A DNA stretch of 53,138 bases from Propionivibrio sp. Its GTDB lineage: Bacteria; Pseudomonadota; Gammaproteobacteria; Burkholderiales; Rhodocyclaceae. The stretch is from assembly GCF_029255185.1 (NCBI RefSeq), contig NZ_JAPUVO010000126.1, positions 1-53,138 of the forward strand. Direction: 5' to 3'. The position numbers and the translations under genes were made by a program. Shown here piece by piece: positions 49,952 through 53,138 of the stretch; positions within the stretch are counted from its first letter, which is position 1; every line of letters begins with the position of its first letter. Under the pieces are notes generated by a model. The model searched no databases. It had not been told where the DNA came from and saw only the letters and a list, made by a program, of their open reading frames with translations.

Positions 49952-49999
49952 GAATATTCTCTCCTTAGATAGTCTCACCACAATAGGTGCAACAAGGCG

Positions 50000-50032
50000 A
50001 GTATAGCGAGCGTACGTTACGGCTCTGTTACA
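50000..50032 (-). promoter_or_regulatory. Candidate Pho box and -10 of pstSCAB
   Basis: Read on the minus strand: TGTAAC (50032-50027) and CGTAAC (50021-50016) repeat with an 11-bp period, then exactly 10 bp, then TATACT (50005-50000). PhoB sites are 11-bp-period direct repeats that replace the -35 about 10 bp above the -10 box, so spacing fits well although the repeats differ from the E. coli consensus. It fills the short space between the glmM stop and the pstS leader. Confidence 0.6.
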
Positions 50033-51400
50033 TCACGATGAAACCGCTTCGCGCACAGCCGAAGCGAGTTTTTCTGCCGCCGCCCGAACCTTTTTTGCAT
50101 CACATCCCTCGACCATGACGCGCAGCAGCGGCTCGGTTCCCGAAGCGCGTAACAGCACCCTGCCCTCACCCGCCAATGCCACTTCAACCTGCTGCAGAAC
50201 GGAGGCAATCAGCGGATGATCTTTCCAGGCAAAGCCCTTGACCAGCGGCACATTGATCAATAGCTGCGGATACAGCACCATCTGACCAAGCAGTGACGAC
50301 AGATCGCCACCTGCTTCGCGCAGTGCCGAAAGCACCTGCAAGGCCGAGACGATGCCATCACCCGTGGTGTGCCGGTCGAGGCAGAGAATGTGGCCCGAGT
50401 TTTCGCCGCCGAACAGCCAGCCCTTGTCGCGCAACATTTCCAGCACATAGCGATCACCGACGTCGGCCCGCGCAAACGGTATCTTCAACTGCGTCAGGGC
50501 GTGTTCAAAAGCCAGGTTGGTCATCAGCGTTCCCACCACACCGGCCACCGGCGCTTGTCGCAAACGACTGCGCACGACCGCCAGGAGCAGTTGATCGCCG
50601 TCATAAATCTGGCCGCTGGCATCGACCATCATCACCCGGTCGGCGTCGCCATCGAGCGCGATGCCAAGATCGGCCTGTTGTGCCAGGACGGCCTGGCTCA
50701 AGGCGGCAGGCGCCGTCGCGCCGACCTCCTTGTTGATGTTAAGTCCATTGGGTTCGGCGCCAATGGCGATCACCTCGGCACCAAGTTCGTGAAAAACGTG
50801 CGGCGCAATATGGTAGGCCGCGCCATGGGCGCAGTCGACGACGATTCTCAGCCCGCGCAGGTCCAGATCATTCGGAAACGTGCTCTTGCAGAACTCAATG
50901 TAGCGTCCAGCCGCATCGTCAATACGACGCGCACGGCCAAGATCGGCCGATTGGACGCAAGCCAGTGGCAAATCGATTCCGGCCTCGATCCGGGCTTCCA
51001 GCGCATCCTCCAGCTTGGTGCCATGCGCCGAAAAGAATTTGATGCCATTATCGTAGAATGGATTGTGCGAGGCCGAAATGACAATTCCAGCCTGCAAGCG
51101 CAAGGCACGGGTCAGATAAGCCACGGCGGGCGTTGGCATCGGACCGACCAGGCAGACATCCACCCCGGCTGCCGAGAAGCCCGCTTCCAAAGCCGCCTCC
51201 AACATATAGCCGGAGATTCGCGTGTCCTTGCCGATCAGCACCGCCGGGCGCTCGCCGGCCTTGTGATTACCCCGTGCCAACTCGTCGGCGACGAGTACCT
51301 TGCCCGCCGAATAGCCCAAACGCATCACGAAATCCGGAGTTATTGGGGTCTGCCCGACGCGGCCACGAATACCATCAGTGCCGAAATATTTTTTTGTCAT
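50033..51400 (-). CDS. glmM: Phosphoglucosamine mutase
   Basis: 455 residues. It converts glucosamine-6-phosphate to glucosamine-1-phosphate for peptidoglycan and [11 protein letters not shown] (6-13), phosphoserine loop [16 protein letters not shown] with Ser111, metal loop LDGDADRV, and the C-terminal [15 protein letters not shown] are typical. GGGGAG lies 6 bp before the ATG. In many proteobacteria folP lies directly upstream; here a CYTH-CHAD gene takes that place. Confidence 0.97.
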   Translation of the reverse strand: MTKKYFGTDGIRGRVGQTPITPDFVMRLGYSAGKVLVADELARGNHKAGERPAVLIGKDTRISGYMLEAALEAGFSAAGVDVCLVGPMPTPAVAYLTRALRLQAGIVISASHNPFYDNGIKFFSAHGTKLEDALEARIEAGIDLPLACVQSADLGRARRIDDAAGRYIEFCKSTFPNDLDLRGLRIVVDCAHGAAYHIAPHVFHELGAEVIAIGAEPNGLNINKEVGATAPAALSQAVLAQQADLGIALDGDADRVMMVDASGQIYDGDQLLLAVVRSRLRQAPVAGVVGTLMTNLAFEHALTQLKIPFARADVGDRYVLEMLRDKGWLFGGENSGHILCLDRHTTGDGIVSALQVLSALREAGGDLSSLLGQMVLYPQLLINVPLVKGFAWKDHPLIASVLQQVEVALAGEGRVLLRASGTEPLLRVMVEGCDAKKVRAAAEKLASAVREAVSS

Positions 51401-51487
51401 TTTTTCTCCCCGCCCTGCAGAAATGGCAGGACGCTATAGCTCGTCATTGTACTGAAAGGAAATGTAGTCTACTGCGGTCGTGCCCGC

Positions 51488-53005
51488 TCAAGGCCAGGGT
51501 TTCCTGCTGGCCGTGAAGCCACGCAGTTCGTCATTCAGGGCCGCAACCAGAAGCTGGGTTCGACCGGCAATCCAACCCCGGCTCAGCGGATCCGGATCGC
51601 TCTTGGGATGCATTTGCTTGATCAGGCGCGAGGCCGTGACCTGATCGTTGAGCGTACCGAGCAGGTTCTGAATCATTGCCAGGGAAGCCTGACAGGCGGC
51701 AAGACGCTTGCGCGGCAGGATCGGCGCAAAAAACTCGAGTGCATAGCGCAACTTTTTGAAGGCAATGCGTAGATCATGCCGCCGCTCGGCATTCATCTTG
51801 CCGTGTTCGCTCACCAGCCGTTCAATCATCTGCGCCCGTTTATACAGGCGACGCACGGCAAACTTGCGTAGACTCAAAGCCGACGACTTGCACTGCGCAT
51901 CAATCGTTGGCGGTTCAACCCGGAATAGTGCCGCGGAAAAAGCTAGCAGAAGCTGGCTGTACGCCTTTTGCTTCAAGGCCACACCGGCCGACGCCTGGGC
52001 CTTGGCCTTGGTCGCCTCGCCGCGGGCTCGCAACACCGCCAGATCGGCATCCCCGGGGAAAGCCTCTTCGAGCGGCGCCAGGGTCTCGGTCAGAAACACG
52101 TCCCAGTCGCGCGCGCTCCCGAGCCCCCCGGCCAGTTGCTTCCAGCGTGACGAATAAATCTCGACAAAGCGCTGGTTCAATACCGGCGTAAAGAGATTAA
52201 ATGCCGAACGCAGACGGCGGATGGCGACTCGGGCTTGATGGACGTACTCCGGATTGTCTCCGGCGATGGCCCCCGCTTCATTACCCTGCAACTGCATCAG
52301 GCAGGACAGCGCAATGGAGCGGAAAGCCTCGACCGGTGTCATGCTCTTTTCAACAGACGAGGCCAGGGCTTTGACCGGATTGGCCGCGGCGTCGTCGGCC
52401 AGCGCATAGCCGCGCTCGGCCTTGCTGACGATCTCGGGGTGCAACTGCAAGTCAGCCGCCAAGGCGATTGCTAGATTGAAGAGAGGATCAGGCGACTCGC
52501 CTTCGAGCAATTCCAGTTCCAACTCGCACAGCGCCTCGCTCCGCGGCGCCTTGCCAACGCCAGGCACATTGATCCGGCCACGGTCAAGCGCAAGTTCGAC
52601 GATCGCGCCGGCCTGATTCAGCATCCATGTTGTGCGTGTAAAATCGGTCGAAAAGACGGCTTGCAACTGCGCCTGATGTGACGCCAGAAACGCCCGCAAC
52701 TTAGCGTCAGTGACGATGGAAAAATCAAAGACCCCGGCCTGCGTTGGCGCCTCCCATTCGCTGCGCTGCGCCAGACCTCCCGCACTGGGGGCACCAGCCT
52801 TGACCGTCATCAGCCAGACCGCCCAGCCCTTGCGCCGAAAACGGACGGCGACGCCGCGCTGGCGCAGATCAAAATCCGGAGTGTCGTAGTAGGTGTTGAG
52901 CAGCCGATATTTTTGCGGCTGAAGTCCGGACAACACCTTGCAACTCTGCAGGCGACGCGCTTGTGCCGGTGACAAACGTAATTTGAGCTCGATTTCCTTG
53001 GACAT
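51488..53005 (-). CDS. CYTH-CHAD domain protein (inorganic triphosphatase/polyphosphate-binding)
   Basis: 505 residues from the ATG at 53005 (MSKEIELKLRL); 41 upstream in-frame residues do not look like this family. The N-terminal CYTH domain (about 1-200) starts with the ExExK pattern EIELKL and has conserved basic strands (TYYDTPDFDLRQRGVAVRFRRK-type; ELELLEGES with paired Glu). CYTH tunnels bind triphosphate and in YgiF-type enzymes hydrolyse tripolyphosphate. The C-terminal CHAD domain (about 225-500) is helical with HQARVAIRRLRSAFNLF and HDLRIAFKKLRYALEFFAP, the two basic His/Arg/Lys helices. CHAD domains bind polyphosphate and target granules. Nearness to pst suits a phosphate-storage role (inference). 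Confidence 0.9.
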   Translation of the reverse strand: MSKEIELKLRLSPAQARRLQSCKVLSGLQPQKYRLLNTYYDTPDFDLRQRGVAVRFRRKGWAVWLMTVKAGAPSAGGLAQRSEWEAPTQAGVFDFSIVTDAKLRAFLASHQAQLQAVFSTDFTRTTWMLNQAGAIVELALDRGRINVPGVGKAPRSEALCELELELLEGESPDPLFNLAIALAADLQLHPEIVSKAERGYALADDAAANPVKALASSVEKSMTPVEAFRSIALSCLMQLQGNEAGAIAGDNPEYVHQARVAIRRLRSAFNLFTPVLNQRFVEIYSSRWKQLAGGLGSARDWDVFLTETLAPLEEAFPGDADLAVLRARGEATKAKAQASAGVALKQKAYSQLLLAFSAALFRVEPPTIDAQCKSSALSLRKFAVRRLYKRAQMIERLVSEHGKMNAERRHDLRIAFKKLRYALEFFAPILPRKRLAACQASLAMIQNLLGTLNDQVTASRLIKQMHPKSDPDPLSRGWIAGRTQLLVAALNDELRGFTASRKPWP

Positions 53006-53064
53006 TCGCTTTTCATTCCCTTGCTGTACGCGTGAGCCCCTGGTCACTCGACAAGCACCCATCA

Positions 53065-53094
53065 AGCGTAGCAGAGAAGTCAGCTGCTTGTCAT
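53065..53094 (-). promoter_or_regulatory. Possible promoter of the CYTH-CHAD gene
   Basis: On the minus strand ATGACA (53094-53089), an 18-bp spacer, then TACGCT (53070-53065). The -35 matches five of six bases, the -10 only four. It lies about 60 bp before the start codon; the window ends shortly after. Confidence 0.35.
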
Positions 53095-53138
53095 GTTCGA
53101 AAAACTGCCTGCAGGGCAATTGCATCAAATTCCCTTTA

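Noticed and set aside
50369-51439. 356-residue plus-strand frame over glmM
   Set aside because: Antisense to a certain gene, no family motif.

Overview
The window reads as chromosomal DNA of a betaproteobacterium, most likely of the Rhodocyclales (Propionivibrio, Accumulibacter or Dechloromonas-like). This placement is inferred from gene content and order, not from a database search. Supporting signs are the order tpiA-secG-tRNA-Leu-nuoA to nuoN, the block thrS-infC-rpmI-rplT-pheS-pheT-ihfA-merR-type-tRNA-Pro, and a metabolism built on glycogen, glycolysis and sodium-pumping methylmalonyl-CoA decarboxylation.

Layout: (1) 1-1300 is a decayed accessory patch with two separated pieces of a Tn3-family transposase and an antisense fragment resembling a type I restriction R subunit. 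(2) 1348-1704 is a Lys/Ala/Pro-rich histone H1-like protein with a DUF2934 tail. (3) 1769-15325 is a carbon-storage and glycolysis block. pgi, pgm, glgC and glgA (GT5 glycogen synthase) run leftwards. A GT4 synthase, a GH13 amylase-family enzyme, glgE, gap and pgk run rightwards from a shared intergenic region at about 7966-8249. Both an ADP-glucose/GlgA route and a maltose-1-phosphate/GlgE-type route are therefore encoded side by side. (4) 15412-18943 is mmdA-mmdD-mmdC-mmdB, a membrane Na+-pumping methylmalonyl-CoA decarboxylase, followed by an unrecognised 260-residue protein with its own strong promoter. (5) 20058-27627 holds tRNA-Val and the translation operon, with infC starting at ATC, ending at tRNA-Pro. 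(6) 27858-30176 holds a small unknown protein, an APC permease and a Nudix hydrolase. (7) 30238-44770 is the complete 14-gene complex I operon on the minus strand, preceded by tRNA-Leu, secG and tpiA. (8) 46237-53005 holds pstSCAB on the minus strand behind a good candidate Pho box, then glmM and a CYTH-CHAD protein, a domain pair linked to polyphosphate.

Taken together, sugar phosphates pass between glycolysis (pgi, tpiA, gap, pgk) and glycogen (pgm, glgC, glgA, GT4, glgE). Succinate-derived methylmalonyl-CoA can be decarboxylated to propionyl-CoA with Na+ export. Phosphate is taken up through Pst and may be linked to polyphosphate through the CHAD protein. This set suits an organism that cycles glycogen, propionyl units and possibly polyphosphate. 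Most of the window is well-known core biology. The least explained items are the 260-residue protein at 19069, the small protein at 27858, the DUF2934 histone-like protein, and several dyads and structured leaders.
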